Positions 26,634-37,432 of a stretch of DNA of 64,000 nt are shown piece by piece (position 1 is the first letter of the stretch; every line of letters begins with the position of its first letter). Source of the DNA: Streptomyces sp. NBC_01217 (GTDB lineage Bacteria; Actinomycetota; Actinomycetes; Streptomycetales; Streptomycetaceae). The position numbers and the translations under genes are program-made. The notes below the pieces were generated by a model, which was not told where the DNA came from, did no database searches, and was given only the letters and a program-made list of their open reading frames with translations. The stretch spans positions 6,823,501 to 6,887,500 of the forward strand of contig NZ_CP108538.1 of assembly GCF_035994185.1 (NCBI RefSeq), given 5' to 3'.

Positions 26634-26883
26634 CTCGCTGCGTGGGCTGCGAATCTTCTGGTCCGTGAGCGGCGGCAGGAGGCGGAGCAGTTTTTGGTGT
26701 TGGGGGAGACGCTGCGCGAGGCCCACCGGACGCTCGATGCCGAGCAGCTGCGTGCGGCGAGTGAGCAGCACCGGCTCGTCAGCGCTCTTGCCCGCACGGC
26801 GGCCGGACTGGCCCGGGGGGCCGGGGAGCCGGTGAGCGACACGGTGCTGCACGAGATCGAGCAGGCTCTCCACGGTGTGCCAG
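26634..26883 (+). pseudogene. Fragment of a conserved actinomycete helical protein
   Basis: A plus-strand frame reads AAWAANLLVRERRQEAEQF, LGETLREAHRTLDAEQLRA, LARTAAGLARGAGEPVSDT and LHEIEQALHGVP. I recall this pattern from a widespread Streptomyces family of unknown function (WAVNRLxRER...LxLGxxLREA...LDxxxLR). Both ends are missing; the 3' side runs directly into the convergent drmC stop. It is likely a leftover of what the DISARM operon was joined to. Resemblance is from memory, so confidence is limited. Confidence 0.35.
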
Positions 26884-26884
26884 G

Positions 26885-27616
26885 TCACAGCTGCTCATAC
26901 AGAGAGTTCTCCGCCTCTCTCAGTTCGCGTTCGACGGCTTCGGTGAGGTTTGGGTTGTCGATGAGGACGCCGAACTCTACGTTGTTGTTCTCCGCGCTCC
27001 AGGAGAAGTTCGCGCTAGTCACTAGGAGAAGGTGGTGATCGATGGCAAGGAACTTGGCGTGGTTGCGGACGTGTATGCCGTCGAATTTCTTGGTTCGCCA
27101 GACCTCGGCTGGCGCCAGGTGCGCGGCGACTTCTGCGGTCGTCGGAGACCAATGTTGTCCGCTGTCGTCGGCGGCCCGGGTATCCATGTAGACGCGGACG
27201 GCGACGTCGTCGCGCTGTGTAGCTTCCCGAAGTGACTTCCAAAGCATGGAGCTCCGCTGGAAGTTGAACGTCGAGCATGTGATGGCGTGGCGCGCGCTGT
27301 CGACAAGGCGGCTCACCGAGGTGGTGAGCGGTCCGCTCTGGGCGAGGTGCCCGGGCATGGTCCACAGCGGCGACAGTGTGGTCGGCAGCGCCCGGGCTCC
27401 CTCGATCGCACGTAGGACTTGGACCTGTTGGTGCGATGCCTCGTCGTTGCCAGCTACGGCCTGTAGCAGACGCCGGACTTCTGCCCGCTGGCTGGCCGCC
27501 ACGACTTTGAGTGCGGTACTGAGTGTGTCTCCGTCGGCCAGACGGTCCGCGATGCCTTTGGCCTCGGTCCCGGAGAGGAGCTGGCCGAGTCGTCGTGGCG
27601 CGTCTGCCTCACTCAT
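26885..27616 (-). CDS. drmC: DISARM protein DrmC, phospholipase D-like
   Basis: About 243 residues from the ATG at 27616 (an alternative start at 27640 adds eight residues). It carries one PLD/HKD motif, RNHAKFLAIDHHLLLVTSAN, that is H-x-K-x4-D followed by the usual small/Asn run; no second HKD is seen, so a dimer is likely. The N-terminal part is helical. It overlaps drmB by eight bases and is last in the DISARM operon. DrmC is the PLD-family component of the anti-phage DISARM system. Published work found it dispensable in one class 2 system, so its exact role is uncertain. The operon order strongly supports the assignment. Confidence 0.85.
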   Translation of the reverse strand: MSEADAPRRLGQLLSGTEAKGIADRLADGDTLSTALKVVAASQRAEVRRLLQAVAGNDEASHQQVQVLRAIEGARALPTTLSPLWTMPGHLAQSGPLTTSVSRLVDSARHAITCSTFNFQRSSMLWKSLREATQRDDVAVRVYMDTRAADDSGQHWSPTTAEVAAHLAPAEVWRTKKFDGIHVRNHAKFLAIDHHLLLVTSANFSWSAENNNVEFGVLIDNPNLTEAVERELREAENSLYEQL

Positions 27617-29642
27617 GGACTCGGAAGAACCCGAGGTCACTGCCGGGCAGGTCGAGGAGGAAGCGGCGATCGAGGAAACGGTTGGCGCGCTCGCAGGAGG
27701 TCTCTGATGCCATTACACAGCAATGACAGGCGGCACCGTGGAGGAAGTCCTCGGGGTCCTGCGGAGTGCGCTTGGAGCAAATGGGATCGGAGGAGCAGCG
27801 CGCGGCTTTGCGCAGCGCGCTGTCGACGACCCGCTGGAGGCGCGAGGGCTCGCTGAGCTGCACGAGGCCACCGAGGGTGCCGTCGCTGTCGGAGGCGGTG
27901 GTGCAGATGAGAAGGCCAGCTGATGGGTCGCGGCCGTCTGCGGCGGGCCAGGCGTAGAGGCGTTCGCTGAGGCTGGCGGCCGAGTATCCACAGGTGAGGG
28001 CGAGTTCGCGGATCAGGATGTGGGCGAAGGTATGAACGAGCCAGTAGCGCGGGGGCTTCAGGCGGGTGTCGGGGTCGACCTTGCCTGCGGTGTCGGAGAA
28101 GCGACGCTCGAAGTTCCTGCGGTGCGCGTCGCGATGGGACGTCCACACGCCGGTGTCCAGGACGCGCTTCTCCCAGGTAGCGACCGCGTTCTCATCGAGC
28201 TGGATGAAGATCCCCTCACCCCGGTCCTCGGTCGCTACGGTCCAGGCCGGTCGCGACGTGCGGGTCAGCGGGGCCAGCCGGCGCGGGAGGTCGCCGACTC
28301 GGTCCATGTCGTCGATGCGGGTGAAGCCGACCAGGGCGTTCACCTTACGGAGGCGCTCGACCGCGAGGACGCGGGTGATTTCTGGCTGCAGAGTGCCGCC
28401 TCGCTCGCGGTTGGCGAGGGTAAGTCCGCTCTTGGGGTCCTCGACACGGGTGCCGACGATGTCGCGCAACAGGTAGCGCCATTCGGGGACGAGGAGGTCG
28501 ACCGGGTCCCAGTCGCGGAGCTTCTCCTCCTGCTCCTCTGGAGTGTCTGTGGGCGCGGAAGCAGCCTGCAGGACTTGTTCCAGCTCGTGGTCGGACAGCC
28601 CGGTGACGTCGACGCCGCCGTCCATGCCGAGCAGGTCCCTGATCAGGTCGAGGCTGACGCGGTACTTGGCGAGTTTGTCGCCGAGCGCGGTGCGGACTCG
28701 GTCGGCCAGGTCGCTGGCCTTCTCCTCCTGGGACTCCGGCATGACGACGATCGACTGGGTGGCCGGGAACCACAGGTTGGATGCGCCGACGAGCATGAGG
28801 CGGGATTCGTTGCGGCAGCCCTTGGGCTCGAAGGCATCCAGGTGGGGGTGGCGTCCGCGGCACTGCGGAAGCTTCGCCTTGCCGGCCTCTCCCTGAGCCT
28901 CGTTCATCGGGCGCCGCAAACCGCAGGATGCGCAGTGGATGACAGCCGAGGCGCCCTTGCCGGCGGTCCGGTCGACCATCTTCATTGCGGGCAGTTCCGC
29001 CTTGCTACACGGCTGTCCGCGGTGCACCCACAGGTCGTACGGGAACTCATCCAGGTGCCCGTCCACACAGGCCAGCAGGTAGCGGGCTGGGATGGCGGTG
29101 CGCCGCATCGGTTTGCGTGGGCCGGCTCCCGCGCGTCCGGTGCACTTGGCGTGTTCGAAGACGGCCAGGTCCGTGCGGAAGGGATGCGTATTGCGGTAGT
29201 CGAACTGCGCGAGAAGCCCGAGCATGTCGCAGCCCGTGCACCGCAGCCACTGCGGGAAGACCCGCGAGGGGACGCCGAGGTCGTTGCCCTCGGCGGACCG
29301 GCTGTACTTCTTCGGCTGCCAGGGATAGGGCCGCAGCTGCACGTCGGGGGAGCGCAGCATCATCCGGACCACGTCACGCAGGCGCGGCGCGTGGATCTGC
29401 GGAGGCGCGGAGTCGCGCCGCTGCCAGATGCGGTCCCACTCGTCCAGCCCGGTGGGCATGATCGTGAACTGCGGCAGGTCCATGATCGCGCCGGGACCGT
29501 AGGTGTAGAGCAGGGAGGAGGGGCGGGCCGAACCGACTTTGGCGCGGTTGTGCTTGGTGGCCTTCTCCGCCTCCTGCTCCAGGTCGCCCAGCGGGTCGAC
29601 GGCGTGAGCGACCTCGTGGAGGAATCGCGTCTCGTCACTCAC
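27609..29642 (-). CDS. drmB: DISARM protein DrmB (DUF1998)
   Basis: 677 residues. GTG at 29642 has a perfect GGAGG ten bases upstream and overlaps the drmA stop (GTGA), so it is preferred over an in-frame start at 29666. The N-terminus reads RPSSLLYTYGPGAIMDLP, typical of DrmB. There are Cys pairs such as CTGCDML and CASCGLRRP. The C-terminus carries the DUF1998 region: FAHILIRELALTCGYSAASL, LLICTTASDSDGTLGGLV, then CHCCVMASETSCERANRFLD with clustered Cys. DrmB partners with the DrmA helicase to form the DISARM DNA-binding core, which recognises free 5' ends of incoming DNA. It is located between drmA and drmC. Confidence 0.92.
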   Translation of the reverse strand: MSDETRFLHEVAHAVDPLGDLEQEAEKATKHNRAKVGSARPSSLLYTYGPGAIMDLPQFTIMPTGLDEWDRIWQRRDSAPPQIHAPRLRDVVRMMLRSPDVQLRPYPWQPKKYSRSAEGNDLGVPSRVFPQWLRCTGCDMLGLLAQFDYRNTHPFRTDLAVFEHAKCTGRAGAGPRKPMRRTAIPARYLLACVDGHLDEFPYDLWVHRGQPCSKAELPAMKMVDRTAGKGASAVIHCASCGLRRPMNEAQGEAGKAKLPQCRGRHPHLDAFEPKGCRNESRLMLVGASNLWFPATQSIVVMPESQEEKASDLADRVRTALGDKLAKYRVSLDLIRDLLGMDGGVDVTGLSDHELEQVLQAASAPTDTPEEQEEKLRDWDPVDLLVPEWRYLLRDIVGTRVEDPKSGLTLANRERGGTLQPEITRVLAVERLRKVNALVGFTRIDDMDRVGDLPRRLAPLTRTSRPAWTVATEDRGEGIFIQLDENAVATWEKRVLDTGVWTSHRDAHRRNFERRFSDTAGKVDPDTRLKPPRYWLVHTFAHILIRELALTCGYSAASLSERLYAWPAADGRDPSAGLLICTTASDSDGTLGGLVQLSEPSRLQRVVDSALRKAARCSSDPICSKRTPQDPEDFLHGAACHCCVMASETSCERANRFLDRRFLLDLPGSDLGFFRVHE

Positions 29643-32600
29643 GAGTTTTCCTCCGGCATCTGCCACTTAGGGGCATAGTCAGGCGCCCGGTACACCAGAC
29701 GTTCCTTGATCGGGCTCACCAGCAAGTTGATCTCCGGCTGAACCTCACGCATTGAGTTCGCCACGATGAACGGAGGCGCGTCCCGGGTATCGATGCCAGC
29801 CTTGGCGTTCTCCGCGCTCATCATCAGCGCGTCGTGCCGACTGTCGTCCAGAACCTTTTCGTAGACCAGGGACTTACGCAGCTCAATGAGGTGTTTGCGC
29901 CGCTTGCCCCACTGGTCGAGCCGGTTCTCCAGGCGTAGGCGGGCGCGGTCGGCCGCGTCCTCATCGCCCGCCCTTGCGATCCGACGCACGAGGGCTTCGA
30001 TGAGCTCACCAGCGAAGTGCTGCTCGGCCTCGATACGCGCCGCGCCGTCCTCTGGGGACAGCCCCTGACCGTGGCCAGCCCTGGCAGCCTGCAGGACCCT
30101 GGCCGCGCTGACCAAGACACCGTCCAGGCCGCGTTCCAAGGAGGTCACCGAGAACGGGGTAACCGACAGCGCCTCGACCTGAGCATAGAACGTCTCGTGA
30201 TAGTGACGGAACTGCTCGAAATGGGCGAGGTCCCTGGGCCGAGCCCAGTTCCCCAGTGCGAGAATCAGCCCTGGCCGGTCGCCGTCCCGGCCGACGCGGG
30301 AAGACGCCTGGATGTACTCGGCGGTGTTCTTCGGCTGGCCGACCACGAGCATCAGACCGAGCCGGGTCACGTCGACGCCCACCTGCAGCATGGAGGTGGC
30401 CAGCACTACGTCGTACGGGTTCACCTCGCGTGTGAGATCCGGCTTCTTCGCCTCCCGCAAGGCGCGCCGGTTGCGCTTGCCCGCCGTGGAATCGAAGCCG
30501 GGATCAAACGACATAGCCATCTGGTCAAGCGTCGCGGTGATGTCGGCGCTGGCCACCCGTGACGTCAGCTCGGCAACGTGCAGCGAACCGAAGTCGGTGC
30601 CGGTGCGGCGAGGCAGCTTCGACCAGGGGCGCCCCTTGGCGAGCGCAGTCTGGATATCGTCACTCATATAGCGCGCCATGCCCGCCAGTTCACGGGTGGC
30701 GCTGAAATAGCCGACCAGGCTCATATACGGATCTGCCACGCTGCCCGAGCGGTCAATCAGCAGTTGCCCGCCGGCCATGAGGACCTCGGCAACCCGGATC
30801 TCCGCCGTGGTCAAACGCACACCTGTCGTGCTGACCCCGACGTACCGGCGCCCGGGATTCTTCTCGGAGACCGGGATCTCCTTGGAGAAGAACGTGTTCC
30901 CGGCGTCCAGGACCTGCGGCGGGAAGATGGTGACGTCCCGCCCATACAGGGCACGCACCTGGTCGGACGCGTTGCGAGCGGTGGCGGTGGAAGCGACAAG
31001 GAGCGGGCGCACCGGGCGCCCGTCCTTCGTCCGCCAGTCGGTCATCACGTCGATGGCCACCTCGAACAGACCGACCGTGGTGCCGAGGGCTCCCGTAATC
31101 AGGTGGAGTTCGTCCTGGATGACGAGATCCGGGGGCCGCAGCCGCGCAGCCGGATGTACGGGGGCGGCCGGGTGGCCGTCCTTCTTGGGGTGTTTGCTGC
31201 CGTCCTTGATGGCGCACTGCTGATAGTCGGGGTGGACGAAGCCGTGCCGCTCGCAACGCCGCGAAACGTGTCCGAAGAGCGAGGCGGCCTCGCCCTCCCG
31301 GGCCAGGCGGGCGAACTTGTCCACCGTAGCGATGACGAACGCCGGCGCGAGCCGGTAAATCTCCTCGTCCACCGTGAGCACCGGCAGCCCGTCGGGGACC
31401 TCACCGCCGTCGGCGAACGGGCACTCGGCCAGCTCGTCACCGCAGTACACATACACCCTGCGCAGCGCGGGCTCCGTGCGTACATCCCGCGCCTCGACCC
31501 GGGTCCCGCACCACGGGCAGCGCTGGATCTGCAGCACCGTCAGCCGGTAGCCACGGCCCCCATGGGCCTTCTGCAGCTGATCGGCAGCCTCGTCGTACCG
31601 CTTCGGACTCACATCCGTCCCCACCCACAGCCCGATACGGAACGGCTCGTCCCCCCACGTCGCCACGTCATCGCGCCGCGCCAGCTCGGCCGCGCACACC
31701 AGCGTGGTGGCACGCTGGAACTGCTGAGCAGTGAGCAGGCGCAGCGTGTACCGCATGAGCACGGCCACCCCGGAGCGTCCGTCCAGGGGGCCGTCAAAGG
31801 CATCGACGACGCCCTGACGGCGCCTGATCGCGAAGGTGTACGCGGCAAGACCGAGATACGCCTCCGTCTTGCCACCACCAGTCGGGAAGAACAGCAGCTG
31901 CGCCTTGGCCAGCTCTCCCGACCGTTTCTCCGCCGCCGGATCGGACAGCATCGGCAACTGCATTAGCACGAAGGCCAGCTGGAAGGTACGCCACGAATGC
32001 GCCCGTTCCTTATTGTCGGCAAGGATCGCTTCGCGGGCCTCGTCAATGCCCTCCTCGGGTGCGCTCGCTCGCCGCTCCGCGACTTGCGACTGCACACGCT
32101 GATCGGCCATCACCCGGTTCATGAACCGGAAGCAGCGCAACGCTTCCTCGTCCCCGAGAAGAAACTCCAGTCCGTCGGCGAGCTGGCGCTGTACTCGGCG
32201 TGCGTCCCCAACCGCTTCCAGTCCCTCGGACCGCAAATGATCCGGAAGAGCCTCGGCCCTCTGCTGCTCGTTGTCCAACCAGGCCGTGTAACCCGCGACG
32301 ATCGGTTCAAGTCCTGTGCGTAGCTCGCCGGTTGATGCTCCCTGGAGCTTGCGCATGTCCAATAGGGCCGCGCTGATCTCCTCTGCGGCCGTCTGCGGCG
32401 TCTCGCTCACCGGCAGCCACGTCGTCCAGACCTCGCTCGCCCTGCGTGCCCCCTCGACGGTCTTCCAATCCACCGAGCAGGTTCGACCGTGAGCGAACTC
32501 CAGACGATTGCGGTACTGCAGCCGCAGCCGACGCAGCTCGTCGTCCTGCTCCTCACGCGTATCGAGAAGTACGTCGTTGACCGGCAGGAACACCTCTGCC

Positions 32601-33388
32601 CCGCCTGCCGACACCGACAGCTTCGTCTGGTACAGCCATGCTTCAACCGGGATCTTGCGCGGGGTCTCCCGGTCGTTGCAGAGCGCCACCTCTATCAACC
32701 GGCAGCCACGCTCGGTGTCGTCGTAGCGATCCACCCGGAGCACGATCTTGTCCTTGAGTGTGATCTCCGTTGTTCGGGACGGCCCCAGGTCAGCGACCCT
32801 GATCGTCTTGGCGATGGCGTGGGGGGTGCGCTGGAAACGCCGGAAGGCAGGAGCGGGCGCCTCGCCCTCGCTGGCGTCTACGCCTTCACCACGCTTCTCC
32901 TTCACCGGCTCGTACGTGCCCCATGAGGCGGTGACCGTGAACTCGTCCAGGTCATCGGGGATCTGGCACCGAAGCCCCATCGACGCCGGGATCATCAAGC
33001 CGCGCTTCTGCGGCTGGTCCTCGACCTCGTCCTCATCCGAACTGGCACTGCTGTCATCGACCGCGGTCAGCGGCACCCCCCGGCTCTCGGCGGCGTCCAC
33101 AGCATCGCCTACGTCGCTCGCGGCCTCGTCGGAGCCCGCCTCGCCAGGGTCAGCGCGGCCGGCAGTGAGCCGCACGGGCGCGATCCGACCGATCAGGTAC
33201 GCGGAGTCTGGGACGCCTTCGAGGAGCTCTTCTGGGCCGTTGGCCGGCCCGAGGAGCTCACGCTCCAAGATGTCGACCAGGTTCTCGCGGGCCGTCCAGG
33301 AACGGTCGTCGGGGCTAAGGGCGAGACGATAGGGCGGGGCCTGGGGGGCGCCGGTGGCGGGTTGAGCGTTGTTGCGGGGGGTGGTCAC
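29639..33388 (-). CDS. drmA: DISARM helicase DrmA
   Basis: 1249-residue SF2 helicase, the large conserved DISARM subunit. Motif I LLFFPTGGGKTEAYLGLAAY has its Lys near residue 506. Motif II LVIQDELHLITGALG (DELH) is near 760. The C-terminal helicase half contains MLQVGVDVTRLGLMLVVGQP and YIQASSRVGRDGDRPGLI (motif VI, near 1026). Cys pairs (CPWCGTRVEAR and CGDELAECPF) suggest a zinc site. The ATG at 33388 overlaps the drmMI stop as ATGA. DrmA translocates on DNA with DrmB. All sequence motifs seen are intact, so the helicase should be functional even though drmMI is broken. Confidence 0.93.
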   Translation of the reverse strand: MTTPRNNAQPATGAPQAPPYRLALSPDDRSWTARENLVDILERELLGPANGPEELLEGVPDSAYLIGRIAPVRLTAGRADPGEAGSDEAASDVGDAVDAAESRGVPLTAVDDSSASSDEDEVEDQPQKRGLMIPASMGLRCQIPDDLDEFTVTASWGTYEPVKEKRGEGVDASEGEAPAPAFRRFQRTPHAIAKTIRVADLGPSRTTEITLKDKIVLRVDRYDDTERGCRLIEVALCNDRETPRKIPVEAWLYQTKLSVSAGGAEVFLPVNDVLLDTREEQDDELRRLRLQYRNRLEFAHGRTCSVDWKTVEGARRASEVWTTWLPVSETPQTAAEEISAALLDMRKLQGASTGELRTGLEPIVAGYTAWLDNEQQRAEALPDHLRSEGLEAVGDARRVQRQLADGLEFLLGDEEALRCFRFMNRVMADQRVQSQVAERRASAPEEGIDEAREAILADNKERAHSWRTFQLAFVLMQLPMLSDPAAEKRSGELAKAQLLFFPTGGGKTEAYLGLAAYTFAIRRRQGVVDAFDGPLDGRSGVAVLMRYTLRLLTAQQFQRATTLVCAAELARRDDVATWGDEPFRIGLWVGTDVSPKRYDEAADQLQKAHGGRGYRLTVLQIQRCPWCGTRVEARDVRTEPALRRVYVYCGDELAECPFADGGEVPDGLPVLTVDEEIYRLAPAFVIATVDKFARLAREGEAASLFGHVSRRCERHGFVHPDYQQCAIKDGSKHPKKDGHPAAPVHPAARLRPPDLVIQDELHLITGALGTTVGLFEVAIDVMTDWRTKDGRPVRPLLVASTATARNASDQVRALYGRDVTIFPPQVLDAGNTFFSKEIPVSEKNPGRRYVGVSTTGVRLTTAEIRVAEVLMAGGQLLIDRSGSVADPYMSLVGYFSATRELAGMARYMSDDIQTALAKGRPWSKLPRRTGTDFGSLHVAELTSRVASADITATLDQMAMSFDPGFDSTAGKRNRRALREAKKPDLTREVNPYDVVLATSMLQVGVDVTRLGLMLVVGQPKNTAEYIQASSRVGRDGDRPGLILALGNWARPRDLAHFEQFRHYHETFYAQVEALSVTPFSVTSLERGLDGVLVSAARVLQAARAGHGQGLSPEDGAARIEAEQHFAGELIEALVRRIARAGDEDAADRARLRLENRLDQWGKRRKHLIELRKSLVYEKVLDDSRHDALMMSAENAKAGIDTRDAPPFIVANSMREVQPEINLLVSPIKERLVYRAPDYAPKWQMPEENS

Positions 33389-36300
33389 TCGTCGCCCTCC
33401 TCTTCCTCGGTGGCTTCATTGTTGTCGGAGGGACTGACAACGCCTTGTGAGGCAGCCCGGCGGTGGTTCTCTTCAAGGAGGCGGTCGAGGATCTCCACCC
33501 GGGCGGTGGGGCTCACCGTCCAGCGCTCCATCTGTCGGTATGTGTGGAAGCCGTGGTCCAGTGCGACGTCGTCCCAGCCGTAGGCTGCCATGACGGCTCG
33601 GTCGAGCTGAACGTGGATTTCGCGGATGCGGGCCACGTCGCCGTCGGCGGAGTCGGTGATGCCGGGGTCGTTGACGAGATTGTAAAGCTTAGTCAGCCCC
33701 AAGCTACGTCGGAGCATAAGCTCCCGACGTTCGGAATCGAGGACTCGGCAGATAATTTCAAGTTCATCCGCGCGACTCGGGCGGGGAAAGCTTTCAAATA
33801 CATCACCTGGCGTATACCGGGGATCGTTTCGCAAGCCTGATCCGTACTTAATTGCCCACATTTGATGCAAGGAAGAGGATAGAACCGCTTGATCCGCGTA
33901 AGAATTTGCGGCGAAAATCCCAAGCGTGTTACTGAAGACTTGTCGAGCTGGGATACGGAGCGGCATGAGCGATTTGCTCACAAGCGCAATCGCGAGCACC
34001 TCGTCCAGATCGGAAGTTGCTTCTCGCATTGCGTGTGCGAGTTCCGCGAACTGCCACCATCGCTCCCGTCGTGGTTTGCGTTTGTTCTTTGATCGCTCAG
34101 GTTTCACTCGTTCCAATGCGCGCAGATACGGCAACTCGTACGTTTCCGCTTGTCGCTCTGGCCAATTATAGAAGTCGATGACCCACCGTGAGGCTGATCC
34201 GTCCGGCCGTGAATTTAGGTCTTCGCCATTGAGGTACGGGAAGAGGACATCTTTGTATTTAGGATCGCTCTCGATCCAGGCTGCGGCCTCATCGGGCTCT
34301 AGTACAAATCCCATGCCTAGAACGATGCAACCCATGAAGGCGAGCCCCAGGTTCTCCGCCAGTCGCTTCGGATTGCCATCGACCCGTCCACCCGGCTCCA
34401 GCAGGGCGGAGATCCGTTCAACCTCGATGTCCTCGTCGGTCTCGGCGACGATGCGGGGCACCGATGAGTTGATGTCAGCCCGGCTGCCCCACACCGCCGC
34501 GTACTCTAGGTTGGCGCTGGCCGCAGGCCACGACCGGCTCTGGATCGCGCGGGTGATCGTGCAGCCCTTCGCGACCAACTGGTCGAGGCCGACCTGCCGG
34601 GTATCTCCCTGAGCGACGGTGTTCGTCGCGATCAGCCCGAACCCGCCCCGCCGCGAGAGCAGTCCGTACGCGCGCAGAAAGAAGTACGCCACCAGGTCCG
34701 CGCTTCCCTTCTTTCCGCCCGCGAGTGTGTTGACGAACCAGTCGCGGACGTTGGTCCCCATCGAGCCGGTGAGCTTCTGCCCGCCCAGGAACGGCGGGTT
34801 CCCGATCACTGCGTCGAATCCACCCCGCTCCATTACATCCGGCACGGCCAGAATCCAGTGCAGCGGCTTCCACTGTGCGTAGTCCGTCGTCACCGTCGGA
34901 GTAAGTCCGACCTCCTGGATGCCGTGGAGCATGGTCCGATCCCGGTCCGCCTCGTCCCCCCCCGGCGGGGTACGCGTTCTCCACCGCGATGCGCAGATTC
35001 TCGTACGCCGCCTTCAACTGCTTCCCGGGCTTCGCGCCCCACTGCAGCCCGGCCGCGATCACCCCGTCCGCGACATCAGCGAGCTGCGCGGTTAGTTCCT
35101 GGTACCTGCGCCACTGCCGACGCTTGGTGGCGGCCGAGCGCTGTGGGTCGCTGTCGTCGACCTCGGTGGCGAGCTGGCGGCGCAGGCGAGTGGCTTGGTT
35201 GAGGATGTCGTCGACGTCGAGGGCGAAGACGCTGAGCTGGTTGCCGGCCGCGGCGGGGTCGATGTGGAGGCGGCGTAGCTGGTCGGCGTCGGTCAGACCG
35301 AGGAGTGCGTTGCCGTGCAGAACTTTGTCATCGACGAAGGAGAACGGGAGCTTCGGGTCCAACGACACCAGCCACAGTGACAGCTTGCACATCTCCACGG
35401 CCATGGCGTTGATGTCCGCGCCGTACAAGCAGGTCGCGACGACGGACCTTATGGCGTGAACGAGAAGATCGTGCGGTGTCCGTCCGTACGCCACCCCCTC
35501 GCGCTGCCATGCCTCGACGAGGCGATCCGCTAGGTAGCGGGCTGCGGCCACGAGGAAGGCGCCCGAGCCGCAGGCGATGTCGGCGATGCGCAGTTCGAGG
35601 ATCTGGTCGGAGTCGAGTGGCCGCCATGTGTCCTGGTTGGCGGTCTGGTGCGGACCGGGTGCGTAGACGAGAGGCTCGAGCGCGTACCGGACGACTTCCT
35701 CGGCCAGCGAGCGCGGCGTGTAGTGCGCGCCCGCCGAGGCCCGCGAGGGGGTCTCCACCAACAGGACACCGCCGGGCTCGACGACGAGGGGACGGCCTCG
35801 CAGGTCGCGGCGGATGATGCCGATGAACGGTCTTAGCCGCTCGCGCAGTTCGGGGTCATCGGTGACGTCGCGCAGGGCGATCTCGATGTCGTCCAGGGTC
35901 TCGCCCGCCTTCAGTGCCTTGGTAAGGCCGGCCTTGCTGGACGGCTTGGCCGCCGGCTGGTTCACCTTGATCCAGGCGAGGATCGCATCGGTCAGCGCGG
36001 CTTCGGTGTGCTTGGCCTGGCTGATTTCTTCGAGCGTGGCGAGGGGGACCTCTGGTTCGGAGCCCGCGCTACCGGTCAGGCCGACAACGATCTCTTCGGC
36101 GGGCTCGCAGGAGTAGCCGAGGAGACCCTCGTAGATGTAGCCGATCTGCTCGACGTCGATGTCCCGGAAGGAGATCCGGCGGCCCCCGCCGGGCAGTTGG
36201 GCGATCTGGACAGCGCGGAGGACTTCGAGCATGACGCGGTCGCTGACCGTGATGGCCAGAGTGTCCTGGGAGTCGCAGGCGGTGAGGAAGCCGAAGCGGG

Positions 36301-37432
36301 CGGGGTCGAAGAGTGAGCCGCCGTACTCGGGCAGGCGGAGGTCTTCGAAGGACGCGCCCCGGTACAGGGCCTGGGAGGTGGCAAGGAGCCGGTGCCATGT
36401 CAGGAAGGTGGCGTCGAGGGCTTGTTCGCCTTCCTCCTTCTCCCGCGAGTCAAGGAGGTCGAGTTCGTCACTGATGCCGTAGCCCATCGCGAAGAGCCGG
36501 CTCTGGGGCAGCAGCCCGCGCTCTTCGGCGAAGAGGAGAAAGACGACGCGCATCATGACGGTTACGGCGGCCTCGTAGACCTCGCTGCGCCGCGCGGGCA
36601 GCGGGTCGGCCTCGCCGCGTCGCCGCGACTCCAAGGCACCTTCGGACAGGGCCTGGACGATGAGTTCGACGGCGCGGCGGACCTGGGTGCCGAGTGCTTC
36701 GGTGATCTTCTCGGCAGCGGTCACAGACTCGCCGAACAGTTCGGTGAGCCGGTCCTGTGGCTTGCCACCGATCAGGCGGCGTCGCTGGAGGAGTTCGATG
36801 AAGGCGTTGCGGGTCTGGGGCTCTTCGATCCAAGTCTGGGCGTCGACGATGCCCGAGGCGACCATGGTCTGCGGGCGGGCACTGACGAGGACCCACCACC
36901 GGCCGTCAGTGACGACGCCGATGGGCACGCCGGAGGCGCGCAGCAGCTCTTCCATACGGTCGATGGGACTGGCCGACCAGCCGTCGGTGAGCGGATCGCG
37001 AAGGGACTCCGCGGGGTCGGTGATGAGGACGAGCGCGCCGGTGGTATCGCCGTGGATGAGAGCGCCAGTGGCGCCTACGGAGACGGTGTAGTCGGGCGAG
37101 TGAATCTCGGCGGCGGCCGGGGCCGGCACGGTATAGGAGGCACCCCAGCGCAAGCCCCGGCGCAGGACGAGTTCGACCCAGGTATCGCGGGCCTCGCGGT
37201 AAAGATCGAGGGCGGCCTCGTCGTCGGGGTACTCGTCCCAGTTCTCCCACGCCTTCTCGAAGGCGGGCTTGGCGTCCTTGATGGCGTCGAGTGCTCGGGC
37301 ATCGGGCTGGGGAATGCCCTGGGGCCAGAGGCGTTCCAGGGCGGGGACGGCGAGGAACGGACCATCGCTGTCGACGAGTTCGAGCCAGGCACGATGCAGG
37401 TCGGCGGCGGTCGGGGCGTACTTGCGGCTCAT
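33385..37432 (-). pseudogene. drmMI: DISARM adenine methylase DrmMI, frameshifted at a G8 tract
   Basis: A type IIG-like N6-adenine methylase of about 1,350 residues if continuous. The first frame (from ATG 37432, overlapping the drmD stop) carries IADIACGSGAFLVAAARYL, the SAM-binding motif. The second frame (to 33385) carries the catalytic DAVIGNPPFLGGQKLTG motif and the target-recognition part. They are out of phase by one base at a run of eight G on the coding strand (34963-34956); seven G would join PAGG to DEADRDRTMLHGIQ. It could be a real inactivation, a phase-variable switch or a sequencing error. DrmMI would mark host DNA as self. The region from about 33.68 to 34.33 kb is visibly poorer in G+C than the rest. 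Confidence 0.85.
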
